Assembly (NCBI GenBank): GCA_949710005.1
Contig: OX453276.1
Coordinates: forward strand, 32,785,947 to 32,849,946
Reading direction: 5' to 3'
DNA from: Ricordea florida
Taxonomy: Eukaryota; Cnidaria; Anthozoa; Corallimorpharia; Ricordeidae
DNA: 64,000 bases
How positions within the stretch are numbered: the stretch's first letter is position 1; each line of letters begins with the position of its first letter. Made by a program: the position numbers and the translations under genes. Shown here piece by piece: positions 44,841 to 55,628 of this stretch. Under the pieces are notes generated by a model. That model saw only the letters and a program-made list of their open reading frames with translations. It had not been told where the DNA came from and searched no databases.

Positions 44841-45770
44841 TAGAAATACCGAAACGTTTTCTATTTCTTTAATAAAACATGGGTTTTTGACTAATCAGAG
44901 CGTGCGCAGGGTCCTATCTTGTGACGCTCGTCACGCTTGTTACGCCGCGCTTCCGTTTTTAATTGTTATTTGATTCATCTACTGATTGTAATTTTAGACG
45001 CCCTAAGAATTTTCCTATCACACGTAATCACTTTTCACAATTGCACAATTCGACAGTGACACTACGCCCAGTACAGCTTTTCTTTTTCGTTCTACAACGA
45101 TCTCTGATCGTGAACACTTGCATGCCCGGAGCAGAACAGCGTAAGTTTTCTTGTTTATTTCTTGTAAGTTTTCTTGCCTGTTCTCATTTCACTTCATTTG
45201 TATCATAGTTTTCTACCTCGTGCCATGAGGGCGAATTTTAAATAAATCAAGTTTAGAAATCTGGCACGCATTGGTTTTTAAAAACGGCGTTACCTGGCTC
45301 ATCGCACTCGGGGTTGGGAACGCGACATATCTATATTATAAATGTTGTTAATTGCAGGCATAGGCTTTTTTTTCCAGTAAAGGGGCACACAAGCTATGAG
45401 GCCAGCAAGGCGAGAACTTATCTCCAGCATAAAGTACCTAGAAGTACTGTTACTTCTAACGCAACCTGCATGGGATGCTAGTTCATTGCAAGGTTATCCT
45501 CAGTATTATATTACCGGTACCTATGAATAAACCTGGGTGGAGAAAGAGAGCATGGAGTTGACTTAAGCAATTGAATTCCATACCGCCTGATTGAACGTCT
45601 AATGTCTAACAAACCAACCACTGAATTGCTGTGAATTACTGTGTCCGTAGCATTCGACGTTTGTGACCACAAAATTTAGAGCAAGTCAATTAAATGGCGT
45701 GCAAAATACTCAGGCTCCATTGAGGTACACATGACCATTTCAACAGGCAACTTCCGGGTTGTAGACATAC

Positions 45771-45792
45771 CTAAATGATCCACCTCATCCAT
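45771..45792 (-). pseudogene. Copy B exon 1: predicted start micro-exon
   Basis: MDEVDHL plus G before GTATGT. Directly upstream is ATATTACAG, which looks like an acceptor, so in copy B this could also be an internal micro-exon; copy A has ATATTCCCG there. Confidence 0.42.
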
Positions 45793-46329
45793 CTGTAATA
45801 TTTTCAGACAAAATAGAAACTGCAGTGATCGCGGAAGGGCTTTACACCTGCATCGAAAAAAGATGTACACTAGGAATCAATTTTTAAGATTGTAGTCTAA
45901 AAATTGAAGCAATGCAGTATTTCCGTGTTGACCTCTAAACCATACATACAAACACCGATCTGCTAGGCAGAAAACACTCTTCTCAAACCAAAAAGCAATG
46001 CTATCAGATACGCCAAAGCTATAATGCTTCTTCTTAGACTAAACAATGTGGACATCAATGCCTGTTAAAAGTAACGAGAACAGAGAATCTTTGGCAAGGT
46101 TTGCACTGTTGCATCATATTTCGTAGAATTAAATTCCCACACTAAAGTCATTCAAATACCCACGCTTCTAGTTCAGTTAAATACCTTTTTCTGAGATCTT
46201 TGATCAATGGGTCTGACATATACCGGCTAAAAAAATCTACAAACGCCACACAAATATACCTCAAGAGGCTTCCTTCGATTACATTTTAAACTATAATCAA
46301 TGTTTGTTGTGGAGAATTACACATCTTCG

Positions 46330-46790
46330 TGTTACATCGCTTCACATTTTACCACCAGAATCAAAACTTCGACAAGCAAGAGCGAAACGATCATATAGTA
46401 CCTTAGAAGATTACTTTTTAAGACTTTTCTCTGTCTTCCAGGGAAACTGACGTCTTTAGCTGTCTTTCGAATCTGCCTTGCAGTTTTGCTTCTCCTTGGG
46501 AAATTCTCTTGAAATTGTTCGTGGTAATTCCGCACTTCCGGTTTTCTTGGAACCAAAACTGCACCATGTTTGACTTTCCCGGGTAGCGTGATGAGACTAG
46601 AAGAATTTCACATTTTCTCATGATATTTCAAACGCTTAAGGCAACCCAAGAAATGAATAACTGTCTTTTGATCCTAGGAAAAATTTTTTATTATTATTAT
46701 TAAGTTTTCGAGTATTTTTTGTTATAATTACCAGCTATCCTCTATATCCCTTACCTCTCCTCCCTGGTACATGGAATTGTTCCCTGATAG
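46330..46790. repeat. Dispersed repeat R1, unit 3 copy
   Basis: Same block as 100-560; the minus-strand frame is split here, which argues that it is not coding. Confidence 0.55.
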
Positions 46791-46885
46791 GTTATCTGCT
46801 GTCCTGATACAGCGGACTCGAACATGGTTGAAGATTTCTGAGAAGATGAATAAACTAACCAATAAAATAACTTTTACGAAGAACT

Positions 46886-47007
46886 ATGCCGACGACTCGG
46901 ACAAAATTCGGGCCTAATCGTCGAGATAACAACGCAGGAGGCCACAAGAATAAGCCAAGCAAGTCTTTAAAAACAAACTTAGACATGTAGAGCGTCTGTT
47001 GAAGAAG
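46886..47007 (+). pseudogene. Orphan EFG1-like first exon (copy a, unit 3, frameshifted)
   Basis: 122 nt with the same single-base loss as the unit 1 copy at 652, showing that units 1 and 3 inherited one broken copy. GTAAGA donor retained. Confidence 0.45.
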
Positions 47008-47816
47008 GTAAGAGGGAAGAAATGTTTTCACGTAATCCCACGTGTACGGAAGGAATATTATTCGATTGTTAGAATTCCTGGACACTTCATTTACATGTGT
47101 CGAAGACTTTTGAAGAACGAGGCATATTACAATGACTCTATTGCTATTCATTAGTATGTTACATTCAAACAGTCATGCTTCTAGTTTAGTTAAATACCTT
47201 TCTCTGAGATCTTTGACCCAATGGGATTGAAATATGGCGGCTAAAACAGGCTACAAACGCCACACAAATATAGCCCACAAGTTACAGAAACAGGATTAGA
47301 ACAATTTGCACCGGCATTTTTTGGCAGGGATTGCAGATTTTAAGGAACATTTTGATGGTAGTTACAAAATGTGGCTCTCAATATTAAACTGGGGAGATAT
47401 CGGAGTACATTGTTTTTACAAAACCGTGACTCCTGATCTAGTGTCAAATTCTCCCACAGGATACTCTGAAAGGAGAATTGACCAGTTGATCAGAAGTCAC
47501 TTAGGGATTTATCTCGGCTGCCACCATGGAAACAGTGGATGAGTGCATGTGCCCGCGTTGTATACCTTACTATACTCTGACATTATTAATATGATTGGTA
47601 GATCAAACATTAATATAAGTTTGCCTCTCGCGGTATAAATGTAAGATATCCAGTCGATTAGACCCCAAGTCGATTGGCCTCCAGTAATTCGCCCCTACTG
47701 TCGAAAAGGAAAATTACGGCACGTGAAGAGTCACGTTGTGTGACTGTTATGTAACGGCTCGTTATGTCAGGAATGCGAGTATCGAGAAATTTAGTCTCAG
47801 TTAAGTTGGTTGACAA

Positions 47817-48782
47817 TCATAGCAGAGTACATGTAATTGTCGAGAGTCGAGAATAAAATGTCGAGAGTCGAGGGTAACATGTCGAGGGTCGTGGGTAACG
47901 TAAAAATATATCAAAATAAAGTGAAAAATAAAAATCAAACAGAATTTATTTCACTAGCTTTTCTTTCTTTTTTTTTGAGTAACGCGTTGCATGACACGGC
48001 AAAAATGACTTCTGGCTCCGTATAGTCTTGAGCGGTGATACCAACAGCGCTGTTTGTACTGTCACGCAAACGTAAAGTCAGTTCTCTCTAGTGTCACCGA
48101 GTAGTCACGCGACGTTTAAACACGTTTGTTTTTCTTGAGAACGGCAAAAAAAATGTGTGATTTTTCCCTGTTTTTTTTTTAGGAAAGCCATTAAGAATTC
48201 TACAAAAAGCAACAGAATGAACGCCAAAATGGCTACTGTTGCAACCTGCTCTAGAGCTCCATTAAATAAGTATCCAATGATTATATATCGGGCAGGCAAT
48301 GAACAAACAGGCAGGCATTGAAGGCTAAGATTAGATTACAGACATGCCATCCTCTATTCTTTAGTACTTTATGTAACCCTATTTCAATCCACTGTGTTCG
48401 TGTATGGCATGAAAATAATGAAAACAAAGATAGTTACTGGTTTATAATAATGTTCTACAGTCCTAAATGGGGATAATGAGCGTGAATATCGAGAAATGAA
48501 AATTAGCGTGCATGTTTTCTCTGATAAGGGTTTACGTTTGCGTGACAGTACAAACAGCGCTGTAGGTATCACCGCCCAAGATAAGACTATAAGGAGCGAG
48601 AACTCATTTGGCCGTGCTTACGCAACGATTCACTCAAAAAAAAAAAAAGAAAAGCTGGGGAAAGAAAATTCTGTCTTCGACCTTCGACATGTTACCCTCG
48701 ACTCTCGACATTTTACTCTCGACTCTCGACATTTTACTCTCGACTCTCGACTCGCGACAATTTAAATACACTCGTCATAGCA
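47817..48782. mobile_element. Long-TIR DNA element, uninterrupted copy
   Basis: TCATAGCA flanks both ends (47,817-47,824 and 48,775-48,782), an 8-bp target duplication that fits hAT-type insertion. Inverted ends carry GTCGAGAGTCGAG repeats (left) and CGACTCTCGAC repeats (right); inner arms reach ACTGTCACGCAAACGTAAA near 48,075 and its inverse near 48,535. About 950 bp, no protein. The helicase/DUF6589 insertion seen in unit 1 is absent, leaving the empty target near 48,010. Confidence 0.75.
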
Positions 48783-50319
48783 CATGTTGAATCTCTATTG
48801 GAATCTAGGAGTCTTTTCTTCATCGCAAATCGCTCTTGTGATATTCGTTTAGTCTAGGATTTATCTGTACCAGGGAAGTTCGTCACGATTAAAACGAGTT
48901 GAACCTCTGAAGATTTGCGTCTTGGTTTTAGTTCAGAAATAATAGGAATTATTCACTCCAACACTTACACTAACACTAACTTTAACTAACAGTTTTGAAG
49001 ATGTGGTGGCTCCTAAAAGTGTTGCACATATGATGGTTTGTTGTAGAGAATTATGCATTTTAGTGTTACATCGCTATATATTTTACCACCCCCATCACGG
49101 TAACCCGAAAATACTGATCTCCGGTCTGCGGACCCTCATTACGGACCGGGTCCAAGGACTACCTCCGGACCGGTCCACAAACTCCCCCTACGGTCTCATC
49201 TACGGACCACCCCCAAAATAAAATAAAAAAAAAACAAAAATAAAGATTTCACTAACTGCTTGTCTAAAAGATCACTCGTGTCGGCGCAATTTCAATGTTT
49301 TTAAACCCCAAAATTATGTCGAAAAGCTGTTTTCGGAGAGAAGATATGGCAATGGCAAAAAGAAGGAGTGTTCTTACCTTCTGTTTGGGGCTTAATCGCG
49401 CTGCAAAAGATATTTTAGGTCGTTCTAACTAGTTGCGGGCCCAAGAGAGGCCCGCAACCCTAATCTTGACAGTGACCAGCGGATTGCGTTTTACGCGTGC
49501 GCGCCACGTTAATAACAGGCAAGCACAAAGCGGAAGTTTAAAATTTTGTTCTTCCACTAAGAACGATCGGAATGCAAATAATGTGTCAATCACGACAGTT
49601 TGTCGTAACACCGGAAAAGAAAAATCCATTCTCCAAGAACGATAAGAATGCGAAAAATGAGTCAATCTCACAATGCGAAAAATGAGTCAATCTCAACAGT
49701 TTGTCACATAAAATCGAGGCATGGAAGATTGCAAACGTTACGTTTTGGAGAAGTTGTTTTATAGGTGTTGCTTTTGAGACGGTTTGCTCTCATTGTGAAG
49801 ATTTTTCACGATGTATTTAAATTCATATTGCCGTAAAGATAAGGTGAGTTGCGTTATATTTTATACTGTTCAGTTTTTGGACGGTTAATTTTTCTGGTAA
49901 ACCACTGCTTGACATGTTTCGATTTACGGAGCTGATCCACTACAACTCAATGCAAACTTCCCAAAAAACGTCCACACGAATGTACATTTTGTAATCTAAA
50001 ATTAGACACTCTCGTTCCAGTACCTTCCCTGAAGTGCATCTAGGCCCGCACTTTCTAACCTGTGGTTACCACTGGTTAATATTTGAAATTCCGCTAAGCA
50101 AATTCTCAAGCCTGGGACGAGTTCCCGAACCCGCGGGAGAACGGGCCGAACATAATGGCGAAGGAAAGCCGAAAAAATTTCCGAGGCTTCCCGGATCGAA
50201 GATTTCCCGGTCTTTCATATATACATATGGCAAAAGCAAAGGACATGGCAATGTGGAATGATATAACTTGCGCCCGAGACTGAACCAAGGTCTATTACTT
50301 TTTCCCAGCGTAACGCTCG
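48783..50319. other. Non-coding left flank, unit 3
   Basis: Collinear with 5,667-7,339. Includes the CGGACC cluster (49,105-49,215). No gene recognised. Confidence 0.5.
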
Positions 50320-50609
50320 AAATTTCGCCGTTTGCAGTTTGTAGTTTCGTTTCTACTTGGGAAATCCCCTTGAAATTTATTCTCGGTAGCTTCGTACTTC
50401 GGCTTTCAAGGAACGAAAACTGCACCATACTGGAATTTTTGGGGTAGCGTCTTATGATATTTCAAGCTCTTTAGCAATCGATCCAAAGCTTCGATAACTG
50501 TCTTTTGTTCCTACAAAAACTGTTGTTGTTGTTGTTGTTGTTGTTGTTATTGAGTTTTCGAGGATGTTTTGTTGTAATTAGCAGTTATCCTCTGTCCCCT
50601 CTGTAGTGT
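50320..50609. repeat. Dispersed repeat R1, diverged copy in unit 3
   Basis: Uninterrupted counterpart of 7,340-8,165, with the intact TA target of the unit 1 MITE near 50,472 and a (TTG)n run at 50,522-50,546. Confidence 0.5.
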
Positions 50610-51063
50610 TTGACATCTATCATTGGTATTTATAATTATGGGCCTCCATGTCCCTTATAAACCCTAGGAGACAACCTTTGCCCGTATCTTTCTATTCTTA
50701 GTCCTTCGAATTCCCGCGAATGCATTGTACTGTCCAATCAGAACATAGTTGTTCTTTTACGTCACATGCAGTCACAAACCAGTGATAGCATCTCACGAAA
50801 TATTCTCTTGAGACTGTTCTAAAAATAAAAAGATACGAGCAAAGGTTGACTCAAGGATGTAGTGTGTATGGAGGCTCTGGGTGATGGGCTCCTGGCTGTG
50901 ATGTAATCCATTGTGTACCACGAGATTAAGCATGTGTTTCTCTATATCCTTGAATGATGGGCTCCTGGTATTGTGTAATATTTGAGAGAAATTTAATAAA
51001 CCTTCAATGAGAAAGCACGTCTTACTTCTCTGTAGTGCAAACGCATTTTAGTCATTGAGAACA
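50610..51063 (+). repeat. Ty3/Gypsy LTR-like segment, unit 3
   Basis: Fuller version of the segment at 8,164-8,384. It starts near TGTTTGACATC and ends before CGACAACTGGCAACGAG, the likely primer-binding region ahead of Gag. The 3' LTR is missing, so the ends are provisional. Confidence 0.45.
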
Positions 51064-51103
51064 CGACAACTGGCAACGAGAATGTCAATGCCAATAGGAT
51101 TGA

Positions 51104-51900
51104 TTGAGTCCTATAACCCTGCCACAGAGGACTGGACCTAGCTCCTATGCAGAGCGGTTTGACCGATATGTGGTGGCCAACGATCTCGAAGACGAGAAAA
51201 GGATCGTGGCAGTGTTTCTCACGTCCGTGGGCAGCAAGGTATACAACATTTTGCGCGACTTAAAGACCCCCGGGAAACCGTCGGATTTCAAGCTAAGCGA
51301 ACTAAAGGAGACTCTGGCGGATCACTTTAAACCGAAACCGATCTTGAGCGCGAAACGATTCCACTTTCACAGTTGGAAGGAGAGAGCGTGGTAGACTACA
51401 GCGCTGCATTCAAAAAGTGCTCGGAGAGATGCCAGTTCAAAGCATTTCTAGAAGAGGCTCTCAGGGATCGATTTGTTTGTGGCTTGAGAAGCAAGAACAT
51501 TCAAAAGTGTTTACTCGCTGAACAAGATTTGACATGGAAAAAGGCACTAGAGGCTCAGGTTGTGGCGATGGAATCTGTCGAAAAACAGGCTAACCATTTC
51601 CGGAATGCGCCAACGCCTCAAGTAAGCCCTATCAATGCTATGCCACAAGCACATCCGTCAACGAAGAAAAGCAAGCCCAGTTTCCATTGCTGTGGAGCAC
51701 TTCCACCCCAAACGTGCCGGATCAAGGACGAAAAATGCCGGTATTCTAAAGATAAACAGCACATAGAAGAAAAGAGCAAAAAGAAAGCGTTAAGCCAGGG
51801 CCCACCAGCCAATCAGAAAGCCAAACCAGTGAGCTATGTGGACAAAGGCGACAGCGAAGATGAGCAAGAGGAGCGGCACTCTCTCCTCGCCAGTTGGTAG
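51104..51900 (+). pseudogene. Ty3/Gypsy Gag relic, unit 3
   Basis: Two overlapping frames (51,104-51,394 and 51,373-51,900) together cover most of Gag: YAERFDRYVVANDLEDEK, SWKERAW/EGESVVDYSAAFKK at the frameshift, LRDRFVCGLRSKNIQKCLL, and a Cys-rich stretch near residues 100-120 of the second frame (HCCGALPPQTC with KCRYSKDKQHIEE), a degenerate zinc knuckle. An acidic tail is cut by the SINE. Confidence 0.8.
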
Positions 51901-52275
51901 AGCACTGGACAACCGTGCGAGAGGCTGCGGGTTCAAACCCCGCTCGGACCAACACTCAGAGTCTGAGGAGAAAGTGCTGCCTTTGCAATCATCGGACATC
52001 TGTAAAACGGTTAGACTTTCTAGTCTTCTCGGATAAGGACGATGAAATGTAGGTCAGTCTCACCATACTTGTTCCTTATTATCTATGGGACGTTAAAGAA
52101 CCCACACACTGTTCGAAAAGAGTCGGGGACGTAGTTTCCGGTGTAGTGGTTCTACCTCTACCTCTACCTCTGGTTTCATATGTCGTGCACACGTTTCGAG
52201 GGCCTTATGGTAGATAACTGGTATAGGGTTAATGTGCCACCCTCGTTAAATAAAGATACGTTACTTGACTTGACA
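51888..52275 (+). mobile_element. tRNA-derived SINE, unit 3 (A and B boxes kept)
   Basis: Head with GCCAGTTGGTAGAGCACTGG and B box GGGTTCAAACCCC (51,929-51,941), body with GACGTTAAAGAACCCACACA, and a LINE-like tail GTTAAATAAAGATACGTTAC. It splits Gag from protease. It is collinear with the SINE at 9,190-9,555, which lost its B box. Confidence 0.75.
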
Positions 52276-52312
52276 TACCGCGCCCGAGCCGTCCATTCTG
52301 ATTCCCGTCAAG

Positions 52313-52640
52313 ATGAATGGAAAAGAATTGAATACGGAGCTGAATACGGGAGCGTCGGTCAGCGTCATGTCGAGGGGGGGTGTTCATGTCGTCAATTCTC
52401 GACTTGAGGTTAAAGAGTTCAAACATCAAATTGAAGATCTACCGCGGAGAGGCGCTAAAGATTGTTGGGCAAGCTGTGGTAGACATGAAGTATGGAAATA
52501 ATACTCACAAGCTTCCGCTACAAGTAATCGATGGAAATGGCCCAAGTTTATTAGGACGCGACTGGCTTAGAGACATTAAACTGGATTGGTCATCCATCAC
52601 GAGGATGAGTAGTAACCTTGTTTTAGAGGGACACTCGTAA
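52313..52640 (+). pseudogene. Ty3/Gypsy retropepsin relic, unit 3
   Basis: NTELNTGASVSVM has Asn in place of the catalytic Asp of the DTG motif kept in unit 1. A frameshift at the short G run near 52,374 separates it from the rest, which ends with LLGRDWLRDIKLDW. Clearly dead as a protease. Confidence 0.75.
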
Positions 52641-52979
52641 GTTTTTAATTATGACCTCGGTGCGCTAAAAGGAGTTAGGGCTCAATTGTTTGTCAAGCCA
52701 GGCGCACTGGTCAGTGCCGCACGCACTTAAGGACGCGATAGAGAAAGAGTTAGATGGCATGTTAGATATGAAGTTTCAGAGAAAGTTCGTTTTGCTAACT
52801 GGGCAGCACCAATTGTTCCGGTAGTTAAATCAGACGGAGTTTCAGTGAGGCTATGCAGAGATTATAAAGTGACCGTGAATTCTGTTTTAGAAGTTGATCA
52901 ACATTCGCTACCTAACCCGGAGGATTTGTTTGCATCGTTGAGAGGGGGCGAGAAATTTACATATAAGATATATTTCCAG
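52641..52979 (+). pseudogene. Gypsy reverse transcriptase, N-terminal fragment, unit 3
   Basis: VRLCRDYKVTVNSVLEVDQH then LPNPEDLFASLRGGEKFTY, as in unit 1, truncated at the same place, so truncation predates the duplication. Confidence 0.7.
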
Positions 52980-53330
52980 ATAACACCTCCATGTATGGAA
53001 TTCATGATAAAGAGACACGAGAGTACACATAATTCAAGATATGCAAATACATAAACTGTTCCTTTTTCTAATAGTTACTACATGAAAAACTCAATTGCGT
53101 ATCGAGTAGCCCTCATGTGGAATCTCCTCTCACCTCGTGCAAGTGGAAGAGGAGTTAAGGCCTTCACGAAGAAGGCTTGTCAGTCTGCCCAAATAGAACA
53201 GTTAAACTTCTCAGCAGAGTCGCCTTCTGTTTTATGTCACAAATGGCCCAGATTTTGCATATTTTTAATGTGGTCGAATAAGTCAGATAAAACAGCTTTT
53301 GTGTTACATCCATTTCACCGCCATTAAAAT
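52980..53330 (+). pseudogene. LINE ORF2 C-terminal relic, unit 3
   Basis: EFMIKRHESTHNSRYANT, a stop, then SIAYRVALMWNLLSPRASGR. The unit 3 copy keeps about 30 bases at its left edge that unit 1 lost. Confidence 0.45.
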
Positions 53331-53594
53331 CAATTAAGTATTCTACTTGAGTCTCTACAGCTCTCGGGTGACGTCATTGTTAACCCTAGTATAGGCAATC
53401 TTGCGCAAAAATGCAATTTTCTAACTGGAGAAAACAGGAAAAAAAAAACAACCACGATTTAAAACTGGGATTGCCACAGGCATGACGAGGCATCCCAGTA
53501 ATTATTCCCTCAAAGGACAACCACTGGTCTGATACAGTGGGCTCGAACATGGTTGACGGCTTGTGAGAATATAAAACAGCGTTCAAGAAGAACT

Positions 53595-53717
53595 ATGCCA
53601 ATCACTCGGACAAAATTCGGGCTTAATTGTCGAGATGACAATGCCGGAGGCCACAAGAGTAAGCCAAGCAAGTCATTGAAAAACAAACTTAGAGATGTAG
53701 AGCGTCTGTTGAAGAAG
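53595..53717 (+). pseudogene. Orphan EFG1-like first exon (copy b, unit 3, frame intact)
   Basis: 123 nt, MPITRTKFGLNCRDDNAGGH through LRDVERLLKK to GTAAGA. With the unit 2 copy it is one of two intact versions of the exon. Confidence 0.45.
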
Positions 53718-55319
53718 GTAAGACGGAAGAAATGTTTTCATGTAGTCCCACGTGTAAACGAAGTAAATTTTTAGAGACTTTACAGAAAACAGTTTTGGAA
53801 AACTTTGCAGACATTTTTTTGGCAGAAGATTGCAGAGTTTTAAAGGGTCGCTCTCAATAACTGGAGAGATATCGGAAGACATTATTTTTGCAAAACTGTA
53901 AGTAACTTCTGATCTGGTGTGAAATTCTCCCTTTAATTTCCGAGCAAATACAGCGTAATTTAGAAGGAGAATTGAACAGTTGATCAGTATTCACTCGGGG
54001 ATTTATCTAGGATGTCACCATGGAAACAGTGGATGACTCCATGTACCTGCGTTGTGGGCCTTACTGTACTCTGACATTATTAATATGATTGGCAGATAGG
54101 ACATTAATATTATTGAGGTTTTGACTCTCGCAGTATCAATGTAAACCATAAACCTTAAAACTTTAATTGCGTACTATCAGCAGTGCAAATATGATCTACT
54201 TGTTATACACACAAATCGTCGATTGACATTTCCAAGGGATTTTTCCCTGATGACATAAAAAATGACAACATACCAAGATATTCACAGATAGTATTATCAT
54301 TTTTTGGCAGCTAAACCTTCCCGCCACTGTGCTTGATTTTGCATTCAATTCACTCATAAGAGAGAGAAGTGAATTTGAAAGTCAAATGAAACTCGCATAT
54401 TGTCTCACTTCGGACTCTGTCACTACTTTGGTTTCACAAACAGGGTTCGCAACTCTTGGTGCATCCAGTCATCAAAGAAAAATCCTCTAGAAAATCATGT
54501 TATTTAGAATATTGTTAGTTATTTTCTTGCTAGACTAGTATTAACGAAAGTTTCAACTTTCTCCCCTTCTTCATGTCTTCAGGAATATTTCTTCGGTCTC
54601 AGGATTTCTGATTAAGGTTTTCGGCCTTCAGAGCTCTTGGCGCATGTACGCCGCGTTATACGAGTACAGCCAAATAAGAGCAGCTCCAAACAATATTGTC
54701 AATAAAAGACACAATGACACAGCAGGTACAAAGTACAGGCTTTCACGTTTCTTAGCCTTTCTCTACAGAACAACTGGAAGATTAAACAAAAAGCTTTCTC
54801 GTACAATATTATCTTATCATTATTCCAATTTGCATTTCATTCTATTTTGCAATTTCACACTCGCGCCTTTCTCAAAACAGTGTTATTGATTTACAGAGTA
54901 CGGAAAACGTTTTACAAGAGTACATGACAGTTTCCACATGCGCTTTCATCGCTGTACTAAGGAGCTAAATCGAACAAGATGACGAGGTCGAGGACGGCAC
55001 TATTGAAACAATGAATTCATTTTCCTCCAGTGTTGCTGGCAGCAGGCTTCCTTCAATTTGTTTTCATTTTTCCTTCAAACTGTAGAATTTTCAAGTCGTT
55101 ATTGTGAGCATTTCATTGAGAATGTCTCTGACCAATTTTTGCCGTTGTCCACTCGCGTCTTCTCGAAAACTGGTCAATTCACGTTCGTTTGAAGAAGAGA
55201 GCGAGGAAACCTAACAAGCTGTGTTTTGCTCGTGGAGTTTTACTGTTCTATTCATGATCATCAACGCCATTGCTTGGTGCCGTCCTAGTCGACGTCGTCG
55301 TCGAGTAATGCTTTAACTC
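53718..55319. other. Intergenic region downstream of copy C
   Basis: No gene; collinear with 10,962-12,568. Confidence 0.6.
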
Positions 55320-55325
55320 TTTATT
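55320..55325 (-). other. Poly(A) signal AATAAA, copy C
   Basis: Minus-strand AATAAA about 26 bases beyond the stop codon. Confidence 0.45.
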
Positions 55326-55350
55326 ACCTACCGATCGCGGAGGCCGCGAC

Positions 55351-55628
55351 CTAATAAAAGGTAATTAAATATTCAGGGTAACACTGATTATCAAAGAATA
55401 CAACAAAAATTTCAGGGTTATTTATATTGTTCACAACAGAATCGTATAAAATTTCCGGCATAATAGGATTTTTCGGAGGAGGTATGATCATGCTTGAGTT
55501 GCCAGCACAGTACTGTCCTACAAGAACCTTGGCAAGATACATGAAGCGCCCACCAACACCACTCCCCGCGTATCCCATAGAATAGGAGGCGTCTCTTGCA
55601 AAGTAGACTCCGCGTCCGTAAGCCGTTC
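55351..55628 (-). CDS. Copy C exon 8: ART C-terminal half
   Basis: Encodes TAYGRGVYFARDASYSMGY through LYDSVVNNINNPEIFVVF and YLITFY-stop. The frame runs in from the acceptor; the first ATG is internal. The extra Tyr at the end comes from TAT where copy A has TAG. Confidence 0.9.

Larger units (their letters stand above)
32132..45792 (-). pseudogene. PARP14-like gene, copy B (disabled)
   Basis: All eight exons of copy A are found: 45,792-45,771; 41,583-39,952; 39,055-38,822; 38,425-36,678; 36,049-35,852; 35,761-35,293; 34,326-34,012; 32,409-32,132, with the same splice sites. Three lesions: TGG to TAG at 38,124-38,126 (position 743 in copy A numbering), CAA to TAA at 35,741-35,743 (position 1298), and an in-frame 1,023-bp deletion in exon 6 removing macrodomain 2 and half of the KH-like segment. 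A protein ending after the RRMs would keep only the CUE-like, RGG and RRM parts, so a truncated RNA-binding product is conceivable. ART exons 7 and 8 remain open. Confidence 0.88.
27246..46144. repeat. Tandem segmental duplication, unit 2
   Basis: About 18.9 kb from the repeated CATGCTTCTAGTTTAGTTAA box at its left to the same box at 46,165. It lacks the stretch between the two EFG1-like exons of units 1 and 3, and gains a TIR element (29,002-31,026) and a SINE (31,117-31,413). Confidence 0.85.
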
